From: an uncultured Pelagibacteraceae bacterium
GTDB taxonomy: Bacteria; Pseudomonadota; Alphaproteobacteria; Pelagibacterales; Pelagibacteraceae
Length of the DNA stretch: 32,614 nucleotides
Assembly: GCA_902582875.1 (NCBI GenBank)
Contig: CACHTV010000010.1
Location: 1 to 32,614 of the forward strand
Direction: 5' to 3'
In this document: positions 32,599 to 32,614 of the stretch, in pieces
How positions within the stretch are numbered: position 1 is the first letter of the stretch
How the letters are laid out: every line of letters starts with the position of its first letter
The notes under the pieces: generated by a model
Databases searched by the model: none
The model's input: the letters and a program-made list of their open reading frames with translations, nothing else
Told to the model about the DNA's origin: nothing
Translations under genes and position numbers: made by a program

Positions 32599-32614
32599 AT
32601 TTTTTCGCTTTATT

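Noticed and set aside
1-32614. Mobile elements, CRISPR arrays, tRNA or rRNA genes, riboswitches
   Set aside because: No transposase or integrase reading frame, direct-repeat array, or tRNA-like sequence was seen. Gaps between genes are under about 80 bases and leave little room for structured RNA.

Overview
The window is 32.6 kb of very AT-rich, densely packed bacterial chromosome. No gap between genes exceeds about 80 bases, many neighbours overlap by 1-17 bases, and I see no tRNA, rRNA, insertion sequence, CRISPR array or phage gene. The set of genes points to an alphaproteobacterium: a split b/b' ATP synthase stalk, ispH-thrB-rnhA-peroxiredoxin next to the cytochrome c oxidase genes, an ileS-lspA-DUF3035 string, DUF2093 beside lipid A genes, and DUF1289. 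Extreme AT content, tiny spacers and a crtIBY-blh retinal cluster suggest a streamlined marine planktonic cell of the SAR11/Pelagibacterales type. That taxonomic call is inference.

Layout. (1) 1-7385, plus strand: the end of the ATP synthase Fo genes (b' partial, b) runs into crtI-crtB-crtY-blh, which turn GGPP into phytoene, lycopene, beta-carotene and retinal. This continues without a break into ispH (isoprenoid precursors), thrB and rnhA. (2) 7402-14307, minus strand: the aa3-type cytochrome c oxidase genes ctaC-ctaD-ctaE, a subunit IV, an unknown two-helix protein, heme O synthase ctaB, then thrC and a Prx5-type peroxiredoxin. (3) 14385-16578: respiratory accessory genes in alternating orientation, namely a HIG1/twin-helix small protein, a second subunit III-like protein and a Sco copper chaperone, followed by rsmE. 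(4) 16635-19649, plus strand: a tight redox/detoxification string of dual-CDGSH protein, haloacid dehalogenase, pirin, quinone oxidoreductase and DUF1289. A 16-bp palindrome lies upstream. (5) 19651-20061, minus: a DUF2721 membrane protein. (6) 20116-25780, plus: ubiA followed by the lipid A/Kdo genes msbA-waaA-lpxK-lpxL. (7) 25783-25983, minus: DUF2093. (8) 26014-27845, plus: purD-rsmD. (9) 32598-27837, minus: ileS-lspA-DUF3035 lipoprotein-pgi.

How it fits together: the cell respires aerobically with an aa3 oxidase and makes ubiquinone and heme O/A. It makes retinal, presumably for a rhodopsin encoded elsewhere, since neither a rhodopsin nor crtE is in this window. The retinal genes follow Fo ATP synthase genes closely enough to share transcripts with the main consumer of the proton gradient.

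Most of the window is recognisable housekeeping. I found no clear new biological system. The points most worth a second look are the atp-crt-ispH linkage, the divergent second subunit III, the small membrane proteins around the oxidase genes, the palindrome-headed redox string, and the AT-only hairpins at convergent gene ends.
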